DNA from: Comamonadaceae bacterium
GTDB taxonomy: Bacteria > Pseudomonadota > Gammaproteobacteria > Burkholderiales > Burkholderiaceae_C
Assembly: GCA_027486755.1 (NCBI GenBank)
Contig: JAIXOM010000054.1
Coordinates: forward strand, 124,001 to 188,000
Direction: 5' to 3'
Length of the DNA stretch: 64,000 nt
In this document: positions 17,190 through 25,083 of the stretch, one piece after another
How the letters are laid out: each line of letters begins with the position of its first letter
How positions within the stretch are numbered: the stretch's first letter is position 1
Made by a program: the position numbers and the translations under genes
Notes under the pieces: model-generated
The model's database searches: none
Seen by the model: the letters and a program-made list of their open reading frames with translations, nothing else
What the model was told of the DNA's origin: nothing

Positions 17190-18178
17190 TCCTGCCCGGC
17201 AGCGACCCGGCTGCGCTGGCGCTGGCCGTGGAGCGGCTGCGGGCCGGCGAGTTGGTGGCCATTCCCACCGAAACCGTTTATGGCCTGGCCGCCGATGCGC
17301 TGAGCGATGCGGCGGTGGCGCGCATTTTTGCCGCCAAAGGCAGGCCCGAGAACCATCCGCTGATCGTGCATGTGGCCGGCAGCGCGCAAGTGGCCGACTA
17401 TGCCGCCGAGGTGCCCGCCTTTGCCCAGCGCCTGATCGATGCCTTCTGGCCGGGCCCGCTCACCCTGATCCTGCCGCGCCGCGCAGGCGTGGCAGCGGCC
17501 GCCGCCGGTGGGCAAAACACCATCGGACTGCGCTGCCCCTCGCACCCGGTGGCGCATGCCCTGCTGCGCGCACTGGGCACCGGCCTGGCCGCGCCGAGCG
17601 CCAACCGCTTCGGCCGGGTCAGCCCGACCACCGCCGCCCATGTGCAGGCCGAATTTGGCGATGCACTGCTGGTGCTCGACGGCGGCGCTTGCGATGTGGG
17701 GATTGAATCGACCATCGTCGACTGCAGCCGCGGCGTGCCGGTGCTGCTGCGGCCCGGCTGCGTCACGCCGGCGCAGATCGAAGCTGCCTGCGGCCAAGCC
17801 CTGGTGCCGGCGGCTGCGCTGGCCCAGGCCGCGCCACGCGCCTCCGGCACACTCGCTTCGCACTACGCGCCCCAGGCCAAGCTGGAGCTGCTCGATGCCG
17901 GGCAGATTCAGGAGCGGCTCAACAATGCTGTGGCGGGCGAGGGCTTAGGCGTAGGTGTGGGCGCAGGTGTGGGCCTGTGGAGTCGCCAGCCGCCCAACCC
18001 GGACAGCTCGCTGATCTGGCGCCAGCAGCCATTGGATGCCGCCAGCGCCGCCCACCAGCTCTTTGCAGTGCTGCGCGAGCTCGACGCACTGGGCGTGGCC
18101 CGCATTTGGGTGGAGACACCACCCGCGGGCGCCGACTGGGACGGCGTGCGCGACCGGCTCGAGCGGGCCGCCGCTTAA
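17186..18178 (+). CDS. tsaC: L-threonylcarbamoyladenylate synthase (Sua5 type)
   Basis: A 330-residue enzyme that makes threonylcarbamoyl-AMP for the t6A37 tRNA modification. The YrdC domain (1-200) shows IPTETVYGLAADA, KGRPENHPLIVHV and SANRFGRVSPT. The Sua5 tail begins near GTLASHYAPQAKLEL. The linker at about 253-264 is a simple Gly/Val/Ala repeat (GLGVGVGAGVGL) from repetitive DNA. The GTG start overlaps purK. The tsaB partner lies 3.2 kb downstream. Confidence 0.93.
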   Translation: MILPGSDPAALALAVERLRAGELVAIPTETVYGLAADALSDAAVARIFAAKGRPENHPLIVHVAGSAQVADYAAEVPAFAQRLIDAFWPGPLTLILPRRAGVAAAAAGGQNTIGLRCPSHPVAHALLRALGTGLAAPSANRFGRVSPTTAAHVQAEFGDALLVLDGGACDVGIESTIVDCSRGVPVLLRPGCVTPAQIEAACGQALVPAAALAQAAPRASGTLASHYAPQAKLELLDAGQIQERLNNAVAGEGLGVGVGAGVGLWSRQPPNPDSSLIWRQQPLDAASAAHQLFAVLRELDALGVARIWVETPPAGADWDGVRDRLERAAA

Positions 18179-18190
18179 GCCGCCGCTTAA
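18167..18190. repeat. 12-bp tandem duplication across two convergent stop codons
   Basis: GCCGCCGCTTAA is present twice in tandem. The first copy holds the TAA of tsaC. The second holds, on the other strand, the stop of the LLM oxidoreductase gene, because TTAA reads as a stop both ways. Confidence 0.8.
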
Positions 18191-19209
18191 GCCGGCGCTG
18201 CTGCGGTCGCCGCTGTTTCCAGGTTCAATTCCTGCGCCGCCTGCATGGCGATTTCGTAGGAGCGCAGCCGCGCTGAGTGCTCAAAAATCTGGCCCGCCAC
18301 CATCAACTCGTCAGCGCCGGTGTGTTCCACAAACGCACGCATCTGCTCGCGCACCGTCTCAGGCGAGCCTATGGCCGCGCAAGACAGCAAATTACGCAGC
18401 AAAGACTGATCAGGCGCGCCCAGCTGCTGCCAGTAGCCGGGCCGCGGCGGTGGCAGCTTGCCGGGCCGGCCGCTGCGCATATTGATGAAGGCCTGCTGCG
18501 CCGAGCTGGCCACCACCTGCGCCTGCTCGTCGGTATCGGCGGCAAATACATTGAAGCCCAGCATCACATGCGGCCTAGCCAAGCGGGCCGAGGGCTGGAA
18601 ACGCTCGCGGTAGATGGCGACCGCGTCCATCATCTGCGCCGGCGCGAAATGCGAGGCAAAGGCAAAGGGCAGGCCCAGCATGGCCGCCAGCTGCGCGCCG
18701 TAGAGGCTGGAGCCCAGGATCCAAATCGGAATGTCCAGCCCGGTACCAGGCACCGCCCGCACCGGCTGGCGCGGCGAGGCCGACAGGTAGTCCATCAGCT
18801 CGAGCACATCCTGGGGAAACTCGTCCGAGTCGGACTGCAGATTGCGCCGCAAAGCGCGTGCGGTCTGCATGTCTGAGCCGGGCGCGCGGCCCAGGCCCAG
18901 ATCAATGCGACCCGGAAACAGCGACTCGAGCGTGCCGAACTGCTCGGCAATCACCAGCGGGCTGTGGTTGGGCAGCATGATGCCGCCGGCACCGATGCGC
19001 AAGGTGCTGGTGCCGCTGCCGATGTGCGAGAGCAGCACCGCGGTAGCCGCGCTGGCAATGCCCGGCATGCCGTGATGCTCGGCCAACCAGTAGCGCTGAT
19101 AACCCAGCCGCTCGGCCAGGCGGGCCAGGCTGAGCGAATTGCGAAAGGAATGCGCCGCAGTGCTGCCTTCAGCGATGGGCGACAAATCAAGGACAGACAA
19201 GCGAACCAT
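18187..19209 (-). CDS. LLM-class flavin-dependent oxidoreductase
   Basis: A 340-residue luciferase-like TIM-barrel monooxygenase, expected to use FMNH2. It opens [20 protein letters not shown], with [19 protein letters not shown] near residue 35 and [20 protein letters not shown] near 75. This pattern is typical of the alkanal monooxygenase-like group annotated from E. coli YhbW. Substrate unknown. It is convergent with tsaC. The G-rich, repeat-rich stretch lies immediately upstream. Confidence 0.9.
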   Translation of the reverse strand: MVRLSVLDLSPIAEGSTAAHSFRNSLSLARLAERLGYQRYWLAEHHGMPGIASAATAVLLSHIGSGTSTLRIGAGGIMLPNHSPLVIAEQFGTLESLFPGRIDLGLGRAPGSDMQTARALRRNLQSDSDEFPQDVLELMDYLSASPRQPVRAVPGTGLDIPIWILGSSLYGAQLAAMLGLPFAFASHFAPAQMMDAVAIYRERFQPSARLARPHVMLGFNVFAADTDEQAQVVASSAQQAFINMRSGRPGKLPPPRPGYWQQLGAPDQSLLRNLLSCAAIGSPETVREQMRAFVEHTGADELMVAGQIFEHSARLRSYEIAMQAAQELNLETAATAAAPA

Positions 19210-19282
19210 GGCTTCAGTGTAGGGCAGACGAATTTTTCATGCAGCGGCGGAGCAGGGGGCAGCTTGAAGTGGGTAGAGAGGC

Positions 19283-19322
19283 GGGGGTGCTGGGGAAGCA
19301 GGGGGGTGGGGGAAGCAGGGGG
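19283..19322 (+). other. G-run tract with G-quadruplex potential
   Basis: Five runs of four to six G, separated by 1 to 5 nt, include two copies of GGGAAGCAGGGGG. The tract lies about 75 bp upstream of the LLM oxidoreductase start. Confidence 0.5.
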
Positions 19323-19348
19323 TGTGGGAGCCGCGCCCTCGCGGCGAT

Positions 19349-19370
19349 GCAGCGCCTGATCAGGCGCTGC
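19349..19370. repeat. 22-bp perfect palindrome
   Basis: The arms GCAGCGCCTGA and TCAGGCGCTGC are exact reverse complements with no spacer. It lies inside the repeat-rich intergenic region. Confidence 0.7.
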
Positions 19371-19422
19371 CATGTTCAGGACGCATCGAAGAAGGGCGCA
19401 CGGATGGGCACTGCGCCGCTCG

Positions 19423-19647
19423 TGTCCCCCGCCTCGGCTAGCGCCTCGGCTCCTCCTTGACCTCGCTTCGCAGCGCCCACCCGCACGCCCTCTGGTGGTA
19501 CCAACGCCGCGCCCTCTGCTTAGAAAATTCAGCCGCCCGGGTTTGGCCGCAGTCTGCAGCCTTCGCAGCGTTAGCCCGCGGCCGGTGTATCGGGCCTGGC
19601 GCAGCGGCATCAAGGAAGAGCCGAGGCGCTAGCCGAGGCGGGGGACA
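19423..19647. repeat. 225-bp element bounded by 38-bp inverted repeats (MITE-like)
   Basis: Positions 19423-19460 and 19610-19647 are reverse complements over 38 nt with one mismatch. Both ends carry TGTCCCCCGCCTCGG and TCCTTGA. The 149-bp interior has no gene. A second, shorter inverted pair (about 19590-19607 with 19649-19667, core CGGGCCTGGC) flanks the right repeat. No flanking target duplication is obvious. It could be a non-autonomous mobile element or a structured RNA locus. Confidence 0.6.
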
Positions 19648-19792
19648 GCCGCTTCAGCCAGGCCCGATGCGGCGGACGCCACCCAGGCTCTTGTACGAGG
19701 AGCACGGGCAAGAGGCTTGCGGCGGTCTCTGATCGAGCGCCGCAACTTTCAGCTTGCATCGAAGCACGGCATGCGGATAGACGCCGCGCCCC

Positions 19793-21271
19793 TCAGGGCT
19801 CGCCCGATTGCACCACCCACTGCACCAGCGCGTCGAGGGCCTGCCGGCCGGCGCTGGCCTGCTCATGGTTGATCACCGCCACCACCGCATAGCGCCGGCC
19901 GCTGCTGGCCTGGGCGTAGCCAGCGATGGCGCTGACCTCGCGCAGCGTGCCGGTCTTAAGCCAGGCTTGGCCGGCCACCGATCGGGCACGGTTGCGCATG
20001 GTCGCGTCCACACCGGCCACCGGCAGCGAGGCCAGCAAGGGCGCAGCATGGGGGCCACGCGCCATGCGCATCAGAAGGTCGATCAGGGACTGGGCGCTGA
20101 TGCGCTGCACTCGGCTCAGGCCCGAGCCGTTGTCCAGCACCGGCAGCGCGCTGCCCGGCTGGCGCTGACGCCACCAGTCCAGCAGCACCGCGCGGGCGCC
20201 CTCCTGCGTACCGGCCAGCGCAGGCTCGGCGCGCAGACCCAAGGTATAGAACACCTGCTGGGCCATGACGTTGTTGGAATACTTGTTGATGTCCTGCACG
20301 ATCTCCGCCAAAGGCAGCGAGGGCGCGTCGAGCCGCAGTACCGGTTTGGCACCCGACAGCGATGCACCGCGCGCCAGCTGCGCGGCCTCGGGGGCACTGG
20401 CCTCGCGCACCCGGCCCGACAGGCCGCCGCCTTGCGAGCGCCACAGGGCTTCGACCACGCGGACGGCAAAGGACTCGGGCTCCACATAGGCGGTCGGCCA
20501 GCTGCGCTCGCCGCACGAGGCCGGATAACGCCCGCGAAACTGTACCCGCTGGGGCTGATCGAGCACCGCCTGCACGGACGCGCGCCAGTCCTCACAGCGC
20601 GTGCCGGTGGCCAGCGGCACGCTGGCATCGATCTGCACCCCCGCCAGCGGCGGCTCCACCGTCACCAGCGCACGCCGCTGAGCCGGCTCGGGGGTGAAGG
20701 TCAGCACCATGGACTTGAAATTGACCAGCAGCGCATCAGGCTGGGCGTTGTAGGGCTTGAGCGGCTCGCCGTCAAAGTCGCCCGGCCGCACCGAAGGCGG
20801 CTTGAACAACTGGCGATCGAGCACGATGTCGCCCTCGATGGCTTTCACGCCACTGGCTTGCACCTGCGCCAGCAGGGCCTGCAGCCGCTCGACCACCAGC
20901 TTAGGGTCGCCCCCGCCGCGCAGCACCAAATGGCCCTTGAGCACGCCGCCCTGCAAGAGTCCGTCGGCCAGCACGGTGGTGGTCCAGGTATGGTCTGGTC
21001 CCAGCAGGTCGAGGGCGGCCGAGGTGGTCAGCAGCTTGATCAAGGAAGCCGGATTCATCAGCTCGCCGCCACGGTGGTTGAGGCGCACCTGCCCGCTGTC
21101 CAAATCCAGCACCATGAAGGCGGCGGCCTGTGCCGGTACCTGCGCGCGCTGCAAGGCCTGCGCCACCACCGGCGGCAATGGGTCGGCGGGGCGGGCGTGG
21201 CTCAAGGCAGCGGCAGCCGCAAGCCCACAGGCCAGGATCAGGCGCAGGGCAGACAGAAGGGACACAGGCAT
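19793..21271 (-). CDS. dacB: D-alanyl-D-alanine carboxypeptidase/endopeptidase (PBP4 type)
   Basis: A 492-residue periplasmic peptidoglycan hydrolase. A signal peptide (1-26, ending SHA-RP) precedes a penicillin-binding fold with all three motifs. These are SLIK (catalytic Ser76, Lys79), SNN in YSNNVMAQQVF, and KTG in WLKTGTLREVSAIAG near the C-terminus. The large insertion between the first two motifs is characteristic of class C PBP4/DacB. It trims cell-wall cross-links and is a non-essential enzyme in E. coli. It is divergent from tsaB. Confidence 0.95.
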   Translation of the reverse strand: MPVSLLSALRLILACGLAAAAALSHARPADPLPPVVAQALQRAQVPAQAAAFMVLDLDSGQVRLNHRGGELMNPASLIKLLTTSAALDLLGPDHTWTTTVLADGLLQGGVLKGHLVLRGGGDPKLVVERLQALLAQVQASGVKAIEGDIVLDRQLFKPPSVRPGDFDGEPLKPYNAQPDALLVNFKSMVLTFTPEPAQRRALVTVEPPLAGVQIDASVPLATGTRCEDWRASVQAVLDQPQRVQFRGRYPASCGERSWPTAYVEPESFAVRVVEALWRSQGGGLSGRVREASAPEAAQLARGASLSGAKPVLRLDAPSLPLAEIVQDINKYSNNVMAQQVFYTLGLRAEPALAGTQEGARAVLLDWWRQRQPGSALPVLDNGSGLSRVQRISAQSLIDLLMRMARGPHAAPLLASLPVAGVDATMRNRARSVAGQAWLKTGTLREVSAIAGYAQASSGRRYAVVAVINHEQASAGRQALDALVQWVVQSGEP

Positions 21272-21378
21272 GCTGCGATGATACGGGGCGGATGCTTTGC
21301 CCGGGGCTGCTCCTGCAAGGGCCTGGGTTTCGTCCCTTGCCGGGATAATCGTCCGCTCACCCTCCCCGCAGCAAGACC

Positions 21379-22155
21379 TTGACCGCCGCCACTTCCGAGC
21401 CCCGCCTGCTGGCCTTTGACACCAGCACCGACCAAATGTCGGTGGGGGTGCGTCATGGCGAGCGTTATTGGCTGCACAGCGGTCCCGGTGCGGCGCAGTC
21501 CTCCAGCACCCTGATCCCGACCGTGCTGGACCTGCTCGCGCAGGCTGGCTTGAGCCTGCACGCGCTCGACGCCATCGTGTTCGGGCGTGGGCCGGGCTCC
21601 TTCACCGGGCTGCGCAGCGCCTGCGCGGTTGCGCAGGGCCTGGCCTATGGCAGTGGGCGGCCGGTCTTGCCGATCGACACCCTGCTGGCCCTTGCCGAAG
21701 AGGCGCGTTTTGAGGCCATGTCCGGCGGTGTTGCCGGCGCGCAGAGCCTGCAGGTCAGCGCAGTGCTTGACGCCCGCATGGACGAGGTCTATTTGCAGCA
21801 CTTCGCGTGGACAGACGGGCAGTGGCAGGCACTCGGTGCCTGCCAGCTTTGCGCGCCGGAGGCGGTGGGCTTTCCTGCGGCGGCCAACCGACTGGTGGCA
21901 GGCAATGCGCTGGCGGTCTACCCACAAGGCCTGGCCGAGCTGCCGGCGGGCAGCCGGTGGATAGCAGCCCTGCCCACCGCTGCGGCGCTGCTGCGGCTGG
22001 CCCCCGGCCTGCTGCAGCAGGCGGTGCCGCCAGCGCAGGCGCTGCCGCTGTATGTGCGCGACAAGGTGGCCCAAACCACCGAGGAAAGATCGGCGGCCAA
22101 GGTGGCCAAGGCCGAAGCGGCCGAGCTGGCCGCCCACCACAGGCCTGCCCCATGA
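21379..22155 (+). CDS. tsaB: tRNA threonylcarbamoyladenosine complex subunit
   Basis: A 258-residue TsaB, a non-catalytic ASKHA-fold subunit that pairs with TsaD and TsaE to place the threonylcarbamoyl group on A37 of tRNA. It has LLAFDTSTDQMSVGV at the N-terminus and FGRGPGSFTGLRSACAVAQG near 70. The start is TTG at 21379. An in-frame stop lies just upstream at 21346, and the next start (ATG in QMSV) would delete the conserved first strand. It overlaps rimI by 4 nt. Confidence 0.93.
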   Translation: MTAATSEPRLLAFDTSTDQMSVGVRHGERYWLHSGPGAAQSSSTLIPTVLDLLAQAGLSLHALDAIVFGRGPGSFTGLRSACAVAQGLAYGSGRPVLPIDTLLALAEEARFEAMSGGVAGAQSLQVSAVLDARMDEVYLQHFAWTDGQWQALGACQLCAPEAVGFPAAANRLVAGNALAVYPQGLAELPAGSRWIAALPTAAALLRLAPGLLQQAVPPAQALPLYVRDKVAQTTEERSAAKVAKAEAAELAAHHRPAP

Positions 22156-22625
22156 GCGCACTGGCCCAATTGCCGCCCGTGGAGCTGCAGTCCATGACCG
22201 AGACCTGGCTCGATGCGGTGGCGCGCACTGAAAAGCGGGCCTATACCCATCCCTGGTCGCGCGGCAATTTTGCCGACTCGCTACGGGCCGGCTACCACGC
22301 CCAGGTCCTCACCCAGGATGAGACGCTGCTGGGCTACCTGGTGCTCATGCTCAGCCCGGGCGAGGCGCATCTGCTCAACATCACGGTCGACCCCGACCAG
22401 CAGGGGCGTGGCCTGGCCCTGCACATGATCGGCGAGCTGGTGCGCTGGTCGCAGGCCCAGGGGGCACAATCGCTGTGGTTGGAGGTGCGGGTCAGCAATG
22501 TCCGCGCGCGCCAGATCTATGAACGCTATGGATTCAAAGCCGTGGGCCTGCGCCGAAACTACTACCCCCTGGCCCCCTTCAAACGCGAGGATGCGGTGGT
22601 CATGAGCCTGCCGCTGATGCCATGA
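22152..22625 (+). CDS. rimI: Ribosomal-protein S18 alanine N-acetyltransferase
   Basis: A 157-residue GNAT acetyltransferase. It has the acetyl-CoA loop DQQGRGLALHMI near 85, followed by LEVRVSNVRARQIYERYGF and GLRRNYYPLAPFKREDAVVM, which are RimI hallmarks. The ATG at 22152 overlaps the tsaB stop, the common tsaB-rimI arrangement. A longer in-frame extension inside tsaB is rejected. Confidence 0.95.
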   Translation: MSALAQLPPVELQSMTETWLDAVARTEKRAYTHPWSRGNFADSLRAGYHAQVLTQDETLLGYLVLMLSPGEAHLLNITVDPDQQGRGLALHMIGELVRWSQAQGAQSLWLEVRVSNVRARQIYERYGFKAVGLRRNYYPLAPFKREDAVVMSLPLMP

Positions 22626-23350
22626 CCCTGGACGCCCGTCAAAAAGCCATGCTGCGCGAAATGGGCGTGCGCGTCTGGTGGCCGACCCAGGCGGCGCCCG
22701 CCGAGGGCGGGCCGGAGCAGGCGCTTGCCGAGGCAAAGCCAGCGCCGCTGACAAAGCCCACCACCGCCCCGACTGAGGACGCTGCCGCTCAGAGCCACCG
22801 GGTCAGCCCACCGCCCACAGTCATGCAGCCAGCTAGCAACACCGCCGCCGAGCCCGAGGGCGCTGCGCAAGGTTGGCGTGTCGGTGCGCTGCAGGCCCTG
22901 CATGAAGCGGGCGAGGCCGGCGGCCCGTGCTGGTTGCTGCTGCTGGAGCAAAGGCAAGACAGCAGCGGCGATGCACAGCGCCTGCTGCAGGCCATGCTGC
23001 GCGCCGCCCGCCTGCATCAGGGCAGCCAGGTCTGGCTGGCGCCGCTGCTGCGCGTGCCCGAGACCGGCGCGGTGCAAGGTTTAGAGCCGGTGCTGGAGGG
23101 CAGCCAGCCAGATCTGGTCTTCATCATGGGCCGCCTGGGCGCTCAGGCCCTGCTTGAAACCGATGAGCCGCTGGGCCGGCTGCGCGGGCAGGTGCACGAC
23201 CTGTGGGGCTTGCCGGCTGTGGTCAGCTACGACCCGGTCACCCTGCTGCGCAGCCCGGCCGACAAGGGCAAGGCCTGGGACGATCTGTGCCTGGCCGGAC
23301 AACTGGCGCGCGAGCAGTACACCGAGCGCAAGGCCAGCGAGGCGGACTGA
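22622..23350 (+). CDS. Degenerate uracil-DNA glycosylase-like protein
   Basis: A 242-residue protein that overlaps rimI by 4 nt, a place often held by a family 4 uracil-DNA glycosylase. After a low-complexity Ala/Pro linker (21-85) the C-terminal half follows that family: PDLVFIMGRLGAQALLETD, LRGQVHDLWGLPAVVSYDP, TLLRSPADKGKAWDDLCLA. Key residues are missing. There is no GEAPG motif (LLLLEQRQD instead). The four Fe-S cysteines are absent, with only Cys103 and Cys223 present. The catalytic-motif His is Asp204 (YDPVTLL). It is an intact frame, so it looks like a retained pseudo-enzyme rather than decay. Function unknown. Confidence 0.7.
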   Translation: MTLDARQKAMLREMGVRVWWPTQAAPAEGGPEQALAEAKPAPLTKPTTAPTEDAAAQSHRVSPPPTVMQPASNTAAEPEGAAQGWRVGALQALHEAGEAGGPCWLLLLEQRQDSSGDAQRLLQAMLRAARLHQGSQVWLAPLLRVPETGAVQGLEPVLEGSQPDLVFIMGRLGAQALLETDEPLGRLRGQVHDLWGLPAVVSYDPVTLLRSPADKGKAWDDLCLAGQLAREQYTERKASEAD

Positions 23351-23364
23351 CAGGGTCCAATTCC

Positions 23365-24042
23365 TCAGCAGCCACGCAGTCCGTCAAAGCAGGTCAGCGT
23401 GACCCATTCGATGATGGCCTCGTCGTCGAACTGGCCACCGGCCTTCATGAATTCGAGCACCGGGTCGCAAGCGCGCGAGTACAAGGTGTAGAGCACCAGG
23501 ATGGGCGGCAGCTTGGGGTTGATGCTGCGCTCAGCCTGGGCGGCCTCGATCCACGCGCCCAGCCGGTCACTGACGTGCATGAGCAGGTCCAGGTAGGCGC
23601 GGTTGGCCATGAGGCGGGCGCGCAGGCTGGAGTTCTGGCTGGGCAGGGTGGGCATTTGTCCGGCCAGCTGCAGGCGCATCATCCAGCGCACCACCGCCTC
23701 CAGCTGCTCTACGGGTTTGCCCTGGGCGGGCAATTGGTCCAGAAACTCTTCGGCCAGGGTGAGCACCCGCACCATGGCCGCTGCGGCCAAGTCTTCCTTG
23801 CTGGGAAAGTGCTTGTAGAGGCTGGCCTTGGCGATGCCCACTTCGGCCGCCACCTCGTCGACGGTCATCAGGTCAAAGCCTTTTTCGGCGAGCAGACGGT
23901 TGACCGCCTGCACGATGGCGTCTTCCCGGGCCTGCAGCATTTGCGCCTTAAAAGAGGAGCGACGCGGCGCGCGCGGCGCGTCCTGGGCCGGCTCGGCATG
24001 GGCCAGGCCCGGGGCGGTGCGGTGATCGTCTTGCATGCTCAT
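23365..24042 (-). CDS. TetR-family transcriptional regulator
   Basis: A 225-residue regulator with a 30-residue polar N-terminal extension. The HTH is MTVDEVAAEVGIAKASLYKHFPSKEDL (about 59-85), followed by a helical C-terminal domain. The ATG at 24042 follows an AGGGA Shine-Dalgarno and overlaps the histidine kinase stop by 4 nt, so the two are co-translated. TetR with a histidine kinase is an unusual pair, and no response regulator is nearby. The target genes are unknown. Confidence 0.88.
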   Translation of the reverse strand: MSMQDDHRTAPGLAHAEPAQDAPRAPRRSSFKAQMLQAREDAIVQAVNRLLAEKGFDLMTVDEVAAEVGIAKASLYKHFPSKEDLAAAAMVRVLTLAEEFLDQLPAQGKPVEQLEAVVRWMMRLQLAGQMPTLPSQNSSLRARLMANRAYLDLLMHVSDRLGAWIEAAQAERSINPKLPPILVLYTLYSRACDPVLEFMKAGGQFDDEAIIEWVTLTCFDGLRGC

Positions 24043-25007
24043 ATTCCCTGCTGGGGCATGAGCGCGTCGACCGCGCCCAAGGTGAAATAAACCGTGGTGC
24101 CCTGCCCGGGCGCCGAATGCGCCCACACCCGCCCGCCATGGCGGGTGACGATGCGATGCACGATGGCCAAGCCTAGGCCCTGGCCTTCGAACTGGGTGCT
24201 GCTGTGCAGGCGCTGGTAGGGTTGGAACAGGCGCTCAGCCTGGGCCATGTCAAAGCCGGCGCCGTGGTCGCGCACATAGAAGGCGCCGCTTTGCCCGGCA
24301 TCCTGCGCGCCGGGCGCATCACTCTGGCGGCCAAATTCAATCTGCAACTGCGGGCTATGTCCACTGAACTTGCGGGCGTTGTCGAACAGGTTCTCCAGCA
24401 ACTGGCGCAGCAATCGCCGATCGCCATAGGCCTGCAAGCCCGCTTGCACCTGAGCCTGCAGCCGCGGATGCTGCTGGCCGATTTTGTCGAGCACCTGGGC
24501 GGCCAGCGCACTGAGGTCTACCGTGCCGAGCTGCAGCGGTGAGCGCGACAGGCGGGCCAGGGCCTGCAGGCCGTCGATCAGCTCGCCCATGTGCTGGGCG
24601 CTGGCCCGCAGTCGGGCGGTCAGATGAAGGGCCTGCTCGGCCTGCGCGCCACTTTGGCCTTGCAAGAGCTCTTCAAGCAGGCTGGAAAAACCGTCGATCG
24701 CGCTCAGCGGCGAGCGCAGGTCATGGGCCAGGACATGGGCAAAGGAGTCGGCCTCTTCGCAGCGATGCTGCAGCTGTGCAAGGCGCTGCTCGAGACCGGC
24801 AATCTCGGCGCGCAGCTGCGCCTGCCCTGTAGGCAAGTCTTGTGCGACCGGGCGAGATTCCTGGCTGGATTTCGCCTCTTGCCCAGGGTCGCTGCGCCTG
24901 ACCGTTCCCTGATGCATGACGGCATTGTCGTCGGCCGGGGCTGACCCCCCGCCACGCTCGGGTTTGGAGCCTGGCTCGGCGGGTATATTCAAGAGCTCGC
25001 CGCTCAA
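24039..25007 (-). CDS. Soluble sensor histidine kinase, orphan
   Basis: A kinase of up to 322 residues with no membrane segment. Layout: polar, probably disordered N-terminus (1-60); a coiled-coil (62-86); HisKA domain with phospho-acceptor His95 in FAHVLAHDLRSPLSAIDGF; HATPase with N-box LLENLFDNARKF (203-214), G1 DHGAGFD (247-253) and G2 GQGLGLAI (275-282). It resembles the kinase module of phytochrome-type sensors but has no PAS or GAF domain. The start is uncertain. TTG at 25007 and ATG at 24917 both lack a clear Shine-Dalgarno. No receiver-domain protein is adjacent. Confidence 0.85.
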   Translation of the reverse strand: MSGELLNIPAEPGSKPERGGGSAPADDNAVMHQGTVRRSDPGQEAKSSQESRPVAQDLPTGQAQLRAEIAGLEQRLAQLQHRCEEADSFAHVLAHDLRSPLSAIDGFSSLLEELLQGQSGAQAEQALHLTARLRASAQHMGELIDGLQALARLSRSPLQLGTVDLSALAAQVLDKIGQQHPRLQAQVQAGLQAYGDRRLLRQLLENLFDNARKFSGHSPQLQIEFGRQSDAPGAQDAGQSGAFYVRDHGAGFDMAQAERLFQPYQRLHSSTQFEGQGLGLAIVHRIVTRHGGRVWAHSAPGQGTTVYFTLGAVDALMPQQGI

Positions 25008-25083
25008 GGCTGAGCTGGGACTCGCCTTCCCAGGACTGTCCGCGAGAACGCGACCAATTGACTATTGATAAAGGATGCTCGCC

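Larger units (their letters stand above)
19210..19792. other. 583-bp non-coding, repeat-rich intergenic region
   Basis: No credible gene is visible. Open frames on both strands are Arg/Gly/Ala-rich shadows without ribosome binding sites or family motifs. The region contains a G-run tract (19283-19322), a 22-bp perfect palindrome (19349-19370) and a pair of 38-bp inverted repeats (19423-19460 and 19610-19647). It also holds a degenerate direct repeat around GCATCGAAG (near 19383 and 19757). It looks like an interspersed non-coding element rather than decayed coding sequence. Confidence 0.65.

Noticed and set aside
18951..19613. A 220-codon minus-strand frame upstream of the LLM oxidoreductase
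   Set aside because: It crosses the inverted-repeat element and the LLM gene, is Arg/Gly/Ala-rich, and has no Shine-Dalgarno. It is more likely repeat-derived noise.
19808..21382. A 524-codon open frame on the plus strand opposite dacB
   Set aside because: It is a shadow of dacB in high-GC DNA: rich in His, Arg, Gln and Gly, with no family motif or ribosome binding site, while the minus strand has a complete PBP4.
22152..23350. Calling the gene after rimI an active uracil-DNA glycosylase
   Set aside because: The GEAPG motif, the Fe-S cysteines and the catalytic-motif His are absent, so only a fold-level relation is claimed.
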